A stretch of 64,000 nt of DNA from UBA1413 sp037447215 (GTDB lineage Bacteria; Bacteroidota; Bacteroidia; Bacteroidales; Prolixibacteraceae), in contig JBBIHB010000011.1 in NCBI GenBank assembly GCA_037447215.1, forward strand, positions 29,768-93,767. The letters are read 5' to 3'. The translations under genes were made by a program, and so were the position numbers. Shown here in pieces: positions 33,144 through 42,421 of this stretch (positions are counted from its first letter, which is position 1; the number at the start of each line of letters is the position of its first letter). The notes under the pieces are model-generated. The model saw nothing but the letters and a program-made list of their open reading frames with translations, was not told where the DNA came from and searched no databases.

Positions 33144-34070
33144 TTACAAGAATGCATCAACTTTGCGATAGGCTTCAATCAAAGCCAATTCGCCAGCTTT
33201 TCCCTGCTGGCTTTTACCATGTTCCATACACAATACACCTTTATAACCCTTACTGTGGATGTGTTTGAATATGTTCAGGTAGTTGATTTCCCCGGTTGTA
33301 GGCTCCCTTCTTCCCGGATTGTCACCAATATGGAATGCCGCAATATATTCCCATGCCATATTTATGTTCGGAATAATATTACCTTCGGTAATCTGTTGAT
33401 GGTATATGTCGTTTACAATTCTGCAGCTTGGATGATTAACTGCTTTGCAGATCATATAAGTCTGGGGAATGGTGGTCAGGAACAATCCGGGGTGATCAGT
33501 ATGGGCATTCAGTGGTTCCATCACCAGAACAATCCCCTCTTTGCCGACAATATCGCAGCACATCCGCATAGCATCAATCACATTGGCGGTCTGGTAATCC
33601 CATGCCAGTTTTTCATCATAACGACCTGGTACAACAAGTGCCTGTTTTACATTTGTCCTTTTGGCAAGCTCAACAGCATCGTTCATCCGTTTTTTCAGCA
33701 TTTCCATTATCTCGGGATCACGGGTAACCATCGATTTTACTCCAAAATCGGCATACAATACATAGGGCCCCATATCCATATTCCTGCGGGCAAGTTCTGA
33801 AACAATTTTCTCCTGTAGGGCAGGTTCTTTTCCCATAAAACCATTGTCGAATATCGCCCTGAACCCTTGGTCGTGGATAAACCTGATCTGGTCTATCGGA
33901 TCGTTGCCTGCATGTTCCCTGAACATTCCGAAACCGGGGGCATACTTAAGATTGTATTGGGCCGGATTGGATGTTTTTAACCCGGATGCAACTGCCGAAA
34001 CCGGATTCGCAATTCCAGCTATGGCTACACTGCCAAGAGCAGTATTTTTAAAAAAAATTCTTCGATTCAT
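33144..34070 (-). CDS. Exported hydroxypyruvate-isomerase-like TIM-barrel protein
   Basis: A 308-residue protein with a Tat-like leader (MNRRIFFKNTALGSVAIAGI) and a xylose-isomerase-type TIM barrel. VLVMEPLNAHTDHPG holds the metal-binding Glu (about 181-195), RIVNDIYHQQITEGN a second Asp/His pair, FHIGDNPGRREPTTGEINY the His/Asp, and GVLCMEHGKS the final Glu. This matches the hydroxypyruvate isomerase/sugar-phosphate isomerase group. It may isomerise a sugar or hydroxy-acid in the periplasm. It shares the leader type with the Gfo/Idh protein at 20046, but the genes are not linked. The precise substrate cannot be stated. Confidence 0.82.
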   Translation of the reverse strand: MNRRIFFKNTALGSVAIAGIANPVSAVASGLKTSNPAQYNLKYAPGFGMFREHAGNDPIDQIRFIHDQGFRAIFDNGFMGKEPALQEKIVSELARRNMDMGPYVLYADFGVKSMVTRDPEIMEMLKKRMNDAVELAKRTNVKQALVVPGRYDEKLAWDYQTANVIDAMRMCCDIVGKEGIVLVMEPLNAHTDHPGLFLTTIPQTYMICKAVNHPSCRIVNDIYHQQITEGNIIPNINMAWEYIAAFHIGDNPGRREPTTGEINYLNIFKHIHSKGYKGVLCMEHGKSQQGKAGELALIEAYRKVDAFL

Positions 34071-34158
34071 AAATCCTAATTCTATTATTTTATTGACTGA
34101 CTGTTCGAAACACTAAAAATACAAATTGATTTTTAATTTTTGTGCGTCACTTTATTAT

Positions 34159-34166
34159 TATTTTTG
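34159..34166 (+). promoter_or_regulatory. Promoter -7 element for ricT-gldH
   Basis: TATTTTTG matches TAnnTTTG; a TTTG at 34139-34142 is present but at a short 16-bp spacing. The ricT ATG follows 48 bp later. Confidence 0.45.
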
Positions 34167-34214
34167 TACCCCAACAAGATAATTGCCCCCTTATTTTTAA
34201 TTTTTATTTGAAAA

Positions 34215-35333
34215 ATGAATAACATTGACTTAATTGATAGGGGAATATGCAGGAACGGGACAGGAACATGCGGCAAATTGCGTGTTTTTGACTGGCTTTC
34301 GGACATTAAGAGTCTGTCAAATCCTGATCAACTCATTGAGGTAAGGTTTAAAAATACCCGTAAGGATTACTTCAGGAATGTTAATAATCTGCGTTTGCAA
34401 CAGGGCGATATTATTGCAGTTGAAGCAAACCCAGGCCACGATATTGGTGTGGTTTCACTCACAGGCGAACTCGTTTTTGAGCAGATGTACAAACATAAGC
34501 CCACTTACATCAATGGTGAATTAAAAAAAGTTTACCGCAAGGCAAAACCCGTTGATATCGATAAATGGAAGGAAGCTATCATGCTTGAACACCCAACCAT
34601 GATTAAATCGCGCATGATTGCTTCAGATCTTAAACTCGATATGAAAATCGGGGATGTAGAATACCAAGGCGATCGGACCAAAGCGATTTTTTACTACATC
34701 GCCGACGAGAGGGTCGATTTCAGGCAGTTGATAAAAAACCTGGCCGAAGAGTTTCGTATCCGGATAGAGATGAAACAGATAGGCGCCAGGCAGGAAGCCG
34801 GACGTATAGGGGGAATCGGGCCATGTGGCCGCGAATTATGCTGCTCAAGCTGGATGTGCAATTTTGTTTCGGTTACCACAAATTCGGCACGTTACCAGGA
34901 CCTGACCATGAACCCGCAAAAGCTTGCCGGGCAATGCGGAAAGCTGAAATGCTGCCTTAATTATGAAGTTGATACCTATCTCGATGCCCAGAAAGATTTC
35001 CCTTCATCCAATATTCCGCTCGAAACAGAAAAAGGCAGGTATATTTTTCAGAAAGCCGATATCCTTGGAGGTATTTTCTGGTATTCATTGCAAAACGAAT
35101 CTTCAACCAGCCTTGTTCCGGTAACTGTCGAAAATGTCCGCGAGATACAAAAGTTAAACAAGAATGGGAGAAAACCTGAAAAACTTTCGGTAGAAATTAT
35201 GGTTTTTTCTAAACCTGAATCAGAAAGTTTTCAGAATATGGCCGGACAGGAAAGTATCAACCGGTTTGATAAAAAAGAAAACCGAAAGCGTAAAAAATTC
35301 CCTAAAAAAGGCCAAATACGCAAAAGCAGATGA
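34215..35333 (+). CDS. ricT: PSP1-domain protein RicT/YaaT
   Basis: A 372-residue protein with the PSP1 domain (about residues 50-260). Conserved cysteines are GPCGRELCCSSWMCNF (about 205-220) and GQCGKLKCCLNYE (about 239-251), which in RicT bind iron-sulfur with RicA/RicF partners. In Bacillus the Ric complex assists RNase Y processing; the role in Bacteroidetes is less clear. The C-terminal 60 residues are very basic and lysine-rich (KKENRKRKKFPKKGQIRKSR), a likely RNA-binding tail. Its stop overlaps the gldH start by 4 bp, an arrangement common in the phylum. Confidence 0.9.
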   Translation: MNNIDLIDRGICRNGTGTCGKLRVFDWLSDIKSLSNPDQLIEVRFKNTRKDYFRNVNNLRLQQGDIIAVEANPGHDIGVVSLTGELVFEQMYKHKPTYINGELKKVYRKAKPVDIDKWKEAIMLEHPTMIKSRMIASDLKLDMKIGDVEYQGDRTKAIFYYIADERVDFRQLIKNLAEEFRIRIEMKQIGARQEAGRIGGIGPCGRELCCSSWMCNFVSVTTNSARYQDLTMNPQKLAGQCGKLKCCLNYEVDTYLDAQKDFPSSNIPLETEKGRYIFQKADILGGIFWYSLQNESSTSLVPVTVENVREIQKLNKNGRKPEKLSVEIMVFSKPESESFQNMAGQESINRFDKKENRKRKKFPKKGQIRKSR

Positions 35334-35812
35334 ATTTAAATGACCGGATATTTCTCTCGACACTGGTTTTTTTGTTTTTCTCTCTGCTGGTGTCGTGCGA
35401 CAGGGGTAGGGTTTACGATACCTTTTTACGTATTCCCGAAGCAGAATGGCATGCAGATTCTTTAAAATTCTACGAGTTTGAAATAAATGACACACAACAA
35501 AACCACAATATTTATTTTAATATCCGCAACGACCGGACTTATGCATTCAGCAATCTTTGGCTTTTTGTGTCCATTATACCACCTGAAGGTGCAACAGTTA
35601 ATGACACCATTCAGGTATTATTAGCCGATCCGGGTGGCAAATGGCTTGGGAAAGGATTTACCGGACTGTACACCAGCCAGGTACCCTACCGGACGCAAGT
35701 TTTTTTCCCGGTCGAAGGAAAATATACCATCCGGATACAGCATGGAATGCGACCCGAAGTATTAAAAGGGTTGACCGATATTGGGATCAGGGTCGAGCGA
35801 ACAGGCAATTGA
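35330..35812 (+). CDS. gldH: Gliding motility lipoprotein GldH
   Basis: A 160-residue lipoprotein with lipobox LLVSC (Cys at about residue 23). The mature sequence includes FEINDTQQNHNIYFNIRNDRTYAFSNLWLF and the terminal IRIQHGMRPEVLKGLTDIGIRVE, both diagnostic for GldH. GldH is needed for gliding in Flavobacterium and is kept in many non-gliding species with T9SS, so it is more likely a T9SS-related periplasmic/outer-membrane lipoprotein here. It starts inside the last codons of ricT (ATGA overlap), so the two are translationally coupled. Confidence 0.92.
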   Translation: MNLNDRIFLSTLVFLFFSLLVSCDRGRVYDTFLRIPEAEWHADSLKFYEFEINDTQQNHNIYFNIRNDRTYAFSNLWLFVSIIPPEGATVNDTIQVLLADPGGKWLGKGFTGLYTSQVPYRTQVFFPVEGKYTIRIQHGMRPEVLKGLTDIGIRVERTGN

Positions 35813-35874
35813 AGCCTGGAAGAGAATAGTATTAAACCTTAAGCTATTGCAGGTTAGTCTCAGAATTAGGTAAA

Positions 35875-36615
35875 GTGGGAAAGAATAAGCTGGTAAAATT
35901 TGCAGAAATGGCTGGATTTAAGAATGTAATCCAGGCTTCGTCTAAAGATTTGGAACGCAAAGACCGAGAATTAAAAGGAGAGTGGAGCCAGTCATATTTT
36001 GGTAACCAAAATCCGATTGTACTTGAACTTGGCTGTGGAAAAGGTGAATACACTGTTGCCCTGGCAGAAAGATACCCTGAAAACAACTACATCGGGATTG
36101 ATATTAAAGGGGCACGGATGCATACCGGTGCTAAAATTGCCCTTCAACGTAATCTGGCAAATGTTGCATTCCTGCGCACCAACATCGATAACCTGCAATT
36201 TTTTTTCAGCGAAAATGAAGTGAGTGAAATATGGCTCACATTTCCCGATCCGCAAATGAAAAAAGCCAGGCGCAGGCTTACCTCAACCTATTATATTAGT
36301 TTTTATAGCCAGATACTTGAACAGGGTGGCCAGGTGCACCTTAAGACCGATTCGGGGTTTATGTTTGATTACACTCTTGCCCTTGTAAAACTTAACCAGT
36401 TACCTATTGTTAATATAACCGACAACCTGTATAATTCACCTGTTTTGAATGAGAGGCTTGGGATTCGTACTTTTTATGAAAAGCAATGGATCGAAAGAGG
36501 AATCGACATAAAATACCTGGCTTTTATTCCGGGTAAAAAACATGAATGGGTTGAGCCGGTTATACGAATTGAGAAAGACACATATAGAAGTTTTGGCAGA
36601 AGTGCCAGGGAATAA
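35875..36615 (+). CDS. trmB: tRNA (guanine-N7)-methyltransferase
   Basis: A 246-residue TrmB. The GTG at 35875 is the best start because it gives the (M)GKNKLVKFAEMA N-terminus usual for Bacteroidetes TrmB. The SAM motif is VLELGCGKGEYTVALAE (about 43-59), followed by IGIDIKGARMHTGAK, and the tRNA/catalytic loop WLTFPDPQMKKARRRLT (about 122-138). It methylates G46 of tRNA in the cytoplasm. It is followed after 6 bp by the alkyltransferase-like gene and then an Mrp ATPase, probably one operon. Confidence 0.93.
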   Translation: MGKNKLVKFAEMAGFKNVIQASSKDLERKDRELKGEWSQSYFGNQNPIVLELGCGKGEYTVALAERYPENNYIGIDIKGARMHTGAKIALQRNLANVAFLRTNIDNLQFFFSENEVSEIWLTFPDPQMKKARRRLTSTYYISFYSQILEQGGQVHLKTDSGFMFDYTLALVKLNQLPIVNITDNLYNSPVLNERLGIRTFYEKQWIERGIDIKYLAFIPGKKHEWVEPVIRIEKDTYRSFGRSARE

Positions 36616-36621
36616 GCCGGT

Positions 36622-36957
36622 ATGGAAGACTTTTTCAGCAAGGTATTTGAAGTTGTGAAACTGATCCCGTTTGGAAGGGTTACCAGTTATGGTGCCATTG
36701 CATCTTTCCTTGGTACACCACAGTCGGCCCGCATGGTTGGTTGGGCACTGAATGCTTCATACCATTCATCCTCATATGTTCCGGCCCACAGGGTGGTAAA
36801 CCGGAATGGGCTACTCACCGGGAAACATCACTTCGATACACCAACGGCCATGCAGGATTTGCTCGAAAGCGAAGGTGTTGTGGTTGATGATGACCAGATT
36901 GTCGATTTTCAAAAGTATTTCTGGGACCCGAATAAGGAAATTGAATTTATGGATTGA
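36622..36957 (+). CDS. Alkyltransferase-like protein (no active Cys)
   Basis: A 111-residue protein matching the C-terminal DNA-binding domain of O6-alkylguanine-DNA alkyltransferase: IPFGRVTSYGAIASFLGTPQSARMVGWAL (HTH) and VPAHRVVNRNGLLTG. In real alkyltransferases the motif is PCHRV with the acceptor Cys; here it is PAHRV, so it cannot accept an alkyl group. Such ATL proteins bind O6-alkylguanine lesions and hand them to nucleotide excision repair. It lies between trmB and the Mrp-type ATPase and overlaps a non-coding TTG frame of the latter. The function is known from the family (E. coli YbaZ type). Confidence 0.87.
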   Translation: MEDFFSKVFEVVKLIPFGRVTSYGAIASFLGTPQSARMVGWALNASYHSSSYVPAHRVVNRNGLLTGKHHFDTPTAMQDLLESEGVVVDDDQIVDFQKYFWDPNKEIEFMD

Positions 36958-36980
36958 ACCAATCAATAATATTATCTGAT

Positions 36981-38096
36981 ATGAATGAAATACCACGCAA
37001 AGTTATTATCCCCAAAAATATTACCGAGACCCTCCAGTCAGTGTTGTTCCCGGGAAGCAACCAGGATATTGTAACCCTTGACATGGTGCAGGAAATAAGA
37101 ATTGCCGGAAAAACCGTAAATTTTTCGCTGGTTTTTCAACATTCCGATGATGCCAATATCGAAACCCTTGTTGCCCGATGCGAAGAAGCTATTGAAAACC
37201 AGCTGTGCACCGACGTTCAAATCAGGGGAAACATTGCAGTAAAATATATCCATGATATGCAGAGGCCAATTTTACCGGGAGTAAAAAATATTATTGCAGT
37301 GGCTTCGGGCAAAGGGGGTGTGGGAAAATCAACCGTTGCGGTAAATCTTGCAGTTTCGCTGGCAAAAAAAGGTTTTGCTGTAGGACTGATCGATGCCGAT
37401 ATATTCGGGCCTTCAATCCCGAAAATGTTTGGCGCCGAAGGGGAAAGGCCAGCTGCCGACAACAGCGAAAAAAGGGACATGATTGTTCCGGTCGAAAAGT
37501 TCGGAGTAAAGTTCTTATCCATTGGTTTTTTTGTAGCACCCGAAAGTGCCCTGATCTGGCGTGGCCCCATGGCTTCAAATGCTCTTAAACAATTGATTAC
37601 CGACGGTAAATGGGGCCCACTCGATTACCTGCTCATTGATTTGCCCCCCGGAACTTCTGATATTCACCTTACATTGGTGCAAACCGTTCCGGTTACTGCA
37701 GCCATTATTGTAACCACACCACAGGATATGGCATTGGCAGATGTTATTAAAGGAGTAAACATGTTCCAGGGTAAATCGGTAAATGTTCCGGTTCTGGGGC
37801 TTGTGGAAAATATGTCGTGGTTTACACCTGCCGAATTGCCCGAAAACAAATACTACATCTTCGGGAAAGATGGCGGGGAAAAACTGGCACACGAACTTGG
37901 GCTGGTACTACTTGGGCAAATCCCATTGATTCAGAGTATCCGTGAAGGTGGAGACGATGGTATGCCAGCTGCCCTTTACAGTGATACCATAACTAAACAG
38001 GCCTTTGCAGGATTGGCCGATAAAGTGGTTGAACAGATGGAATTCCGAAATAAATTTATTTCACCCACCGAAAGGGTGAAAATAACCAGAAAGTAG
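36981..38096 (+). CDS. apbC: Mrp/ApbC-type Fe-S carrier ATPase
   Basis: ATG 36981 gives 371 residues; an upstream TTG frame is rejected. Residues about 10-95 form the MIP18-like (DUF59) domain (NITETLQSVLFPGSNQDIVTL). The P-loop is ASGKGGVGKSTVAVN with the deviant Walker A Lys (about 108-122). Further motifs are GLIDADIFGPSIP and LIDLPPGTSDI. The usual C-terminal CxxC of some family members is not evident. The protein carries iron-sulfur clusters to apoproteins using ATP. It follows trmB and the ATL gene in the same direction. Confidence 0.9.
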   Translation: MNEIPRKVIIPKNITETLQSVLFPGSNQDIVTLDMVQEIRIAGKTVNFSLVFQHSDDANIETLVARCEEAIENQLCTDVQIRGNIAVKYIHDMQRPILPGVKNIIAVASGKGGVGKSTVAVNLAVSLAKKGFAVGLIDADIFGPSIPKMFGAEGERPAADNSEKRDMIVPVEKFGVKFLSIGFFVAPESALIWRGPMASNALKQLITDGKWGPLDYLLIDLPPGTSDIHLTLVQTVPVTAAIIVTTPQDMALADVIKGVNMFQGKSVNVPVLGLVENMSWFTPAELPENKYYIFGKDGGEKLAHELGLVLLGQIPLIQSIREGGDDGMPAALYSDTITKQAFAGLADKVVEQMEFRNKFISPTERVKITRK

Positions 38097-38100
38097 GAAA

Positions 38101-39054
38101 CTAATTGTCTTCCAATAGCCTGAGCAATTCATCCAGTTTTGGGGTTAGGATGATTTCCGTCCGGCGGTTTTTCCTTCTGGCTTCGGGTGTGTTGGCTGGG
38201 TCGAGTGGAAGGTATTCGCTTCGTCCGGCGGCAATAATCCTTTCAGGGGAAATTTGTTTGTTCTGGAGCAGTACTTTTGTAACCGCTGTTGCCCGCATTG
38301 CACTGAGGTCCCAGTTGTCCTTTACCTGATTGGCACCACGCATGGGGACATCATCAGTATGGCCTTCGACCATGACATTGATATCCGGATTTTGGGCAAG
38401 TACTGCCGCAAGGTCGCGCAGCGCCTGCTGTCCACGCGGATCAACATCCCACTGCCCCGATTTAAAAAGCAATTGCTCTTCGAGCGAAACATAAACTTTT
38501 CCGTTTTTCTCGAAAACGGTAAGACCATTGTTGTTGAAACCGGTAAGTGCATTGGTAACTTTTTGCCTGAGGCGGTTTACTGCTTCTTCTTTCTGCCTGA
38601 GGGCATCCTGCAATTCGATAAGCCGGACATTGCGTTCCTGCAATGTTTTTTCGGCTTCGCGCAACCGGTCTTCGCGTTGGTTCAGGTCGTTACGGGCATT
38701 TTGGAGTTCAGCCAAGAGGCTTTCAATCTCTGCCGAAGTACCTTTTCTCAGAGCATCGAGTTGAGATTCAAGGTTGGTTTTATCCCTTTCGAGGCTTTGC
38801 CTGACGCGGGTAAGTATTTCCTGTTCGTAAGCCATGGCTCCCAGCTTCTGGTTCAGTTCATCATTGGCTTTGGCAAACCTTTCATTGGCAGCCGAAAACT
38901 CATTCACGCGGGTAGTCATGTTCATAACCTGCTGGCGCATATCCCTGTTTTCACCCATCAAACGGCCCTCCATTTCTTTGAACTTTTTCGACGATACACA
39001 GGAGATCATCAGGAAGGAAGTTACAATCAATAGAATACTGTTAATTCTTTTCAT
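38101..39054 (-). CDS. OmpA-family coiled-coil lipoprotein
   Basis: ATG 39054 gives 317 residues with lipobox LMISC. Residues about 40-180 are a long coiled coil (FAKANDELNQKLGAMA; LLAELQNARNDLNQREDRL). The OmpA C-terminal domain (about 195-310) has LLFKSGQWDVDPRG, VEGHTDDVPMRGANQVKDNWDLS and RRTEIILTP, with the Asp and Arg that bind peptidoglycan. It probably anchors the outer membrane to peptidoglycan. A longer frame starting at TTG 39084 is rejected. It converges with apbC (4-bp gap). The divergent dxs gene lies 173 bp away. Confidence 0.9.
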   Translation of the reverse strand: MKRINSILLIVTSFLMISCVSSKKFKEMEGRLMGENRDMRQQVMNMTTRVNEFSAANERFAKANDELNQKLGAMAYEQEILTRVRQSLERDKTNLESQLDALRKGTSAEIESLLAELQNARNDLNQREDRLREAEKTLQERNVRLIELQDALRQKEEAVNRLRQKVTNALTGFNNNGLTVFEKNGKVYVSLEEQLLFKSGQWDVDPRGQQALRDLAAVLAQNPDINVMVEGHTDDVPMRGANQVKDNWDLSAMRATAVTKVLLQNKQISPERIIAAGRSEYLPLDPANTPEARRKNRRTEIILTPKLDELLRLLEDN

Positions 39055-39081
39055 ACGCTTTCTGTTTTTTTTCAACGAATC

Positions 39082-39112
39082 CAAACATACTCATTATTTC
39101 GTTCCAACCAAT
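39082..39112 (-). promoter_or_regulatory. Promoter for the OmpA-family gene
   Basis: On the minus strand TATGTTTG (39082-39089) matches TAnnTTTG, and ATTG (39109-39112) is a one-mismatch -33 box at 19-bp spacing. Confidence 0.55.
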
Positions 39113-39199
39113 GGAAATCAAGTATCAGAACATGAAAAAATTCATCCGGTTGCCCATATAATACAATAATTTCTCAGGGAATAATTTATTCATTATTTC

Positions 39200-39207
39200 T
39201 ATCTTTG
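39200..39207 (+). promoter_or_regulatory. Promoter -7 element for dxs
   Basis: TATCTTTG matches TAnnTTTG, 20 bp before the dxs ATG. No clean -33 box was found. Confidence 0.45.
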
Positions 39208-39227
39208 ACCGCCGAAAAGATGTTTTC

Positions 39228-41129
39228 ATGGAAGAGAAATCAGGATATCTGCTCCCAACCATACAATCGCCGGCTGATCTGAGAAACCTCTCAGCAGAAG
39301 ATTTGCCTGTATTATGCCGTGAACTGAGGGATTTTATTATCGATTCGGTCAGCAATAACCCTGGACATTTTGGTGCCAGTCTGGGAGTTGTTGAGCTTAC
39401 CGTTGCCCTTCATTATGTATTCAATACTCCTTACGATGCCCTGATATGGGATGTTGGCCACCAGGCATACGGTCATAAGATTCTTACCGGCAGGCGCGAC
39501 GTTTTTCACACAAACCGGAAATATGGGGGGATTAGCGGTTTCCCCAAAAGGGACGAAAGCGAATATGATTCATTTGGGGTTGGGCATTCGTCAACTTCAA
39601 TTTCGGCTGCATTGGGAATGGTAGTTGCATCCAAACTAAAGTGCGAAGACCGTAAGGTGGTGGCAGTGATCGGCGATGGGGCGCTTACCGGTGGAATGGC
39701 TTTCGAAGGATTAAACAATGCAGGATTCCTTAAATCTGATATACTTGTTATACTTAACGACAATAACATGGCGATCGACCCCAATGTTGGAGGGTTCAGC
39801 CAGTCGTTGCTCAATGTGGCCAAATCGCACACCTATAACCGTTTGAAGGATGATATATGGGAAGGCTTAGGTAAACTGAGATGGCTCGGGCCGATAACTC
39901 GGAAAATTGTCCAGAAAACTGAGGGCGCAATCAAAAATATGTTACTCCAGCAAAGCAATTTATTCGAAGCTTTTAATTTCAGGTATTTCGGACCGGTTGA
40001 CGGGCACGATGTTGTTTATCTTACACAGGTGCTATCTGATTTGAAAGATATCAGGGGGCCTAAGTTGTTACATGTCCACACCAAAAAAGGAAAGGGATTT
40101 CCGATTGCCGAGCAGAATCAGACCAAATTTCATGCACCCGGAAAGTTCGATAAAGTTACCGGACATATTTATTCCTGTGATTGCGGCCTCGAAAAAGCTC
40201 CAAAATTTCAGAATGTGTTTGGTGAAACCATTGTTGAATTAGCCGAAAAAAATGAAAAAATAATAGGTATAACTCCTGCTATGCCTTCGGGTTGTTCACT
40301 AAATATAATGATGGAAAAGATGCCCGAAAGGGCTTTTGATGTAGGCATTGCCGAACAACATGCCGTGACTTTTTCGGCCGGACTGGCTGCTCAGGGGATG
40401 GTACCTTTTTGCAATATTTATTCTACATTTATGCAACGGGCCTACGACCAGGTTATCCATGATGTTGCCCTGCAAAAACTTAATGTAGTGTTTTGCCTCG
40501 ACAGGGGCGGAATTGTTGGGGAGGATGGGCCTACCCATCATGGTGTATTCGACATTGCTTATATGCGTACTGTTCCGAATATGATTGTAGCTGCCCCGAT
40601 GGACGAAATCGAACTGAGAAATATGATGTACACCGCACAGCTTCCGGATATGGGGCCGTTTTCGATTCGTTATCCACGGGGTTGCGGAACCAATCTCAAC
40701 TGGAGGGTTCCGTTTCAAGAAATCGATCCAGGAAAGGCAAGGCTGATCTCCGATGGGAAGGAGGTGGTAATTCTTTCATTGGGAAAACCTGGAATATATG
40801 TGCAAAGGGCAATGAAAAAACTTAAAAACAAAAATATTATTCCGGCCCACTATGATATGCGGTTTGCAAAACCCCTCGACAAAAATATTTTGCATTACGT
40901 TTTCAGCAACTATAAAAAAATAATTACCATCGAAGATGGTACAATAATCGGTGGTTTTGGAAGTGCAGTAACAGAATTTATGGCCGAAAATGGCTACAAA
41001 TCCGACATCAAGATTTTGGGCGTCCCCGACAAATTTATCGGTCATGCCACAATTGAACAACTTTATAAATTGTGCGGGATTGATAGTGATGGAATTGTGT
41101 CTTCTGTTCTGGAATTTTATGGAATATAA
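39228..41129 (+). CDS. dxs: 1-deoxy-D-xylulose-5-phosphate synthase
   Basis: A 633-residue Dxs. Features include WDVGHQAYGHKILTGRRD, the TPP motif GDGALTGGMAFEGLNNAG (about 146-163) with NDNNMAI, and the transketolase-type second domain with DVGIAEQHAVTFSAGLA (Glu of the TPP aminopyrimidine contact) and CLDRGGIVGEDGPTHHGVFD. It condenses pyruvate with glyceraldehyde-3-phosphate, the first step of the MEP isoprenoid route in the cytoplasm. The length is typical (about 620-640). It may be co-transcribed with the histidine kinase 99 bp downstream. Confidence 0.96.
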   Translation: MEEKSGYLLPTIQSPADLRNLSAEDLPVLCRELRDFIIDSVSNNPGHFGASLGVVELTVALHYVFNTPYDALIWDVGHQAYGHKILTGRRDVFHTNRKYGGISGFPKRDESEYDSFGVGHSSTSISAALGMVVASKLKCEDRKVVAVIGDGALTGGMAFEGLNNAGFLKSDILVILNDNNMAIDPNVGGFSQSLLNVAKSHTYNRLKDDIWEGLGKLRWLGPITRKIVQKTEGAIKNMLLQQSNLFEAFNFRYFGPVDGHDVVYLTQVLSDLKDIRGPKLLHVHTKKGKGFPIAEQNQTKFHAPGKFDKVTGHIYSCDCGLEKAPKFQNVFGETIVELAEKNEKIIGITPAMPSGCSLNIMMEKMPERAFDVGIAEQHAVTFSAGLAAQGMVPFCNIYSTFMQRAYDQVIHDVALQKLNVVFCLDRGGIVGEDGPTHHGVFDIAYMRTVPNMIVAAPMDEIELRNMMYTAQLPDMGPFSIRYPRGCGTNLNWRVPFQEIDPGKARLISDGKEVVILSLGKPGIYVQRAMKKLKNKNIIPAHYDMRFAKPLDKNILHYVFSNYKKIITIEDGTIIGGFGSAVTEFMAENGYKSDIKILGVPDKFIGHATIEQLYKLCGIDSDGIVSSVLEFYGI

Positions 41130-41228
41130 TATTCCGGCTTCTTGTGCGTTTATTGGTTTTAACCATAGAGTTTTAACTGTAACTTTCAGGTAATTATTCT
41201 TGATTCTCATAATTAAAGTCTGTTCGAA

Positions 41229-42398
41229 TTGGACATCTATCTGAAAAAACGGCGTTGGAAATTGCTTCTGTTATCAGGGGCAATAGTTATTGGGGTTGCT
41301 TCGTTGATGTACACCAACTGGCTTACCGAAAAACTTTCTGAAGAAGAGCGTAAAAAAGTTATCCTCTGGGCCGAAGCTACACAAAGACTTGCCAGTGACG
41401 ATATTTCACTCGAAACTGACATTACCCTGATAGAGATGATCATTGATGATAATACCACCATACCATTGATCCTTGTAAACGAAGATGACGAAGTACTTAT
41501 TGATGCCAACATTGCATACCAGGAGAACCGGAGGGAGATGGTTTTACAGAAAGAGCTGAAAAAAATGAAAGCTCATAGTCCACCTATCGAAGTTATCATC
41601 TCAGATACCGAAAAACAATATTTTTACTATAGGGCGTCGTATCTTCTGCGGAATCTTAGATTATTCCCCGTTGTACAATTACTGGTAATATTTCTGTTTA
41701 TTGCAGTAGCCTATTTGGCCTTCAGTGCATCGCGTACCGCTGAACAGAACCAGGTATGGGTCGGAATGTCGAAAGAAACTGCCCACCAGCTCGGAACCCC
41801 AATCTCGTCGTTGATGGCCTGGGTTGAACTGCTCCGGCTTCAATATGCCGATGAAACCATAATTAGCGAGTTTGAAAAAGATATACAACGGCTCGAAAAA
41901 ATTACCGAAAGGTTTTCAAAAATAGGTTCTAAACCAGAGCTGATCCTAACCGATTTATTTAAGGTTACTTGGTCAACGGTTGAATACCTTAAAAAAAGGT
42001 CCTCAGATAAGGTTAAATATATTATTGAAGCATCGCCCGAAACTGACTGGCTGATTCCGTTGAACGAAGCTCTTTTTTCATGGGTGATCGAGAACCTTTG
42101 CAAAAATGCAATTGACGCCATGAACAGTACAGGGACCATTTCTATAGCTCTGAAATCGAAAGAAAATGATGTGATCCTCGATGTAACCGATACCGGGAAA
42201 GGCCTTCATAAATCGCAGTTTAAAACAATTTTTCAGCCCGGTTATTCAACAAAGAAAAGAGGATGGGGACTCGGCTTATCCCTTGCCAAACGTATTGTTG
42301 AAAACTATCATGGGGGAAAAATTTTTATTAAGTCATCCGAACTGAAAAAAGGTACTACCTTCCGGATTGTTTTATACAAAAATCATATAAAAGGATAG
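41229..42398 (+). CDS. Membrane sensor histidine kinase
   Basis: A 389-residue kinase. The TTG start at 41229 gives the expected short cytoplasmic start (MDIYLKKRRWKLL) before TM1 (about 12-28); the next Met would cut that helix. A periplasmic sensor of about 115 residues is followed by TM2 (about 145-165). The H-box is KETAHQLGTPISSLMAWVEL, the N-box is ENLCKNAIDAM (about 295-305), and the G boxes are DTGKGL and GWGLGLSLAKRIV. No response regulator gene adjoins it, so its partner is elsewhere. The signal is unknown. Such kinases with the HQLGTP H-box are common in Bacteroidetes. Confidence 0.88.
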   Translation: MDIYLKKRRWKLLLLSGAIVIGVASLMYTNWLTEKLSEEERKKVILWAEATQRLASDDISLETDITLIEMIIDDNTTIPLILVNEDDEVLIDANIAYQENRREMVLQKELKKMKAHSPPIEVIISDTEKQYFYYRASYLLRNLRLFPVVQLLVIFLFIAVAYLAFSASRTAEQNQVWVGMSKETAHQLGTPISSLMAWVELLRLQYADETIISEFEKDIQRLEKITERFSKIGSKPELILTDLFKVTWSTVEYLKKRSSDKVKYIIEASPETDWLIPLNEALFSWVIENLCKNAIDAMNSTGTISIALKSKENDVILDVTDTGKGLHKSQFKTIFQPGYSTKKRGWGLGLSLAKRIVENYHGGKIFIKSSELKKGTTFRIVLYKNHIKG

Positions 42399-42421
42399 AT
42401 TCCAAATATTTTATGGAATTA

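Noticed and set aside
33219..33800. 193-residue plus-strand frame opposite the isomerase-like gene
   Set aside because: Antisense shadow of a well-supported gene with leader, metal ligands and full length.
38254..39033. 259-residue plus-strand frame opposite the OmpA lipoprotein
   Set aside because: Antisense shadow; the minus-strand frame has a lipobox and OmpA motifs.
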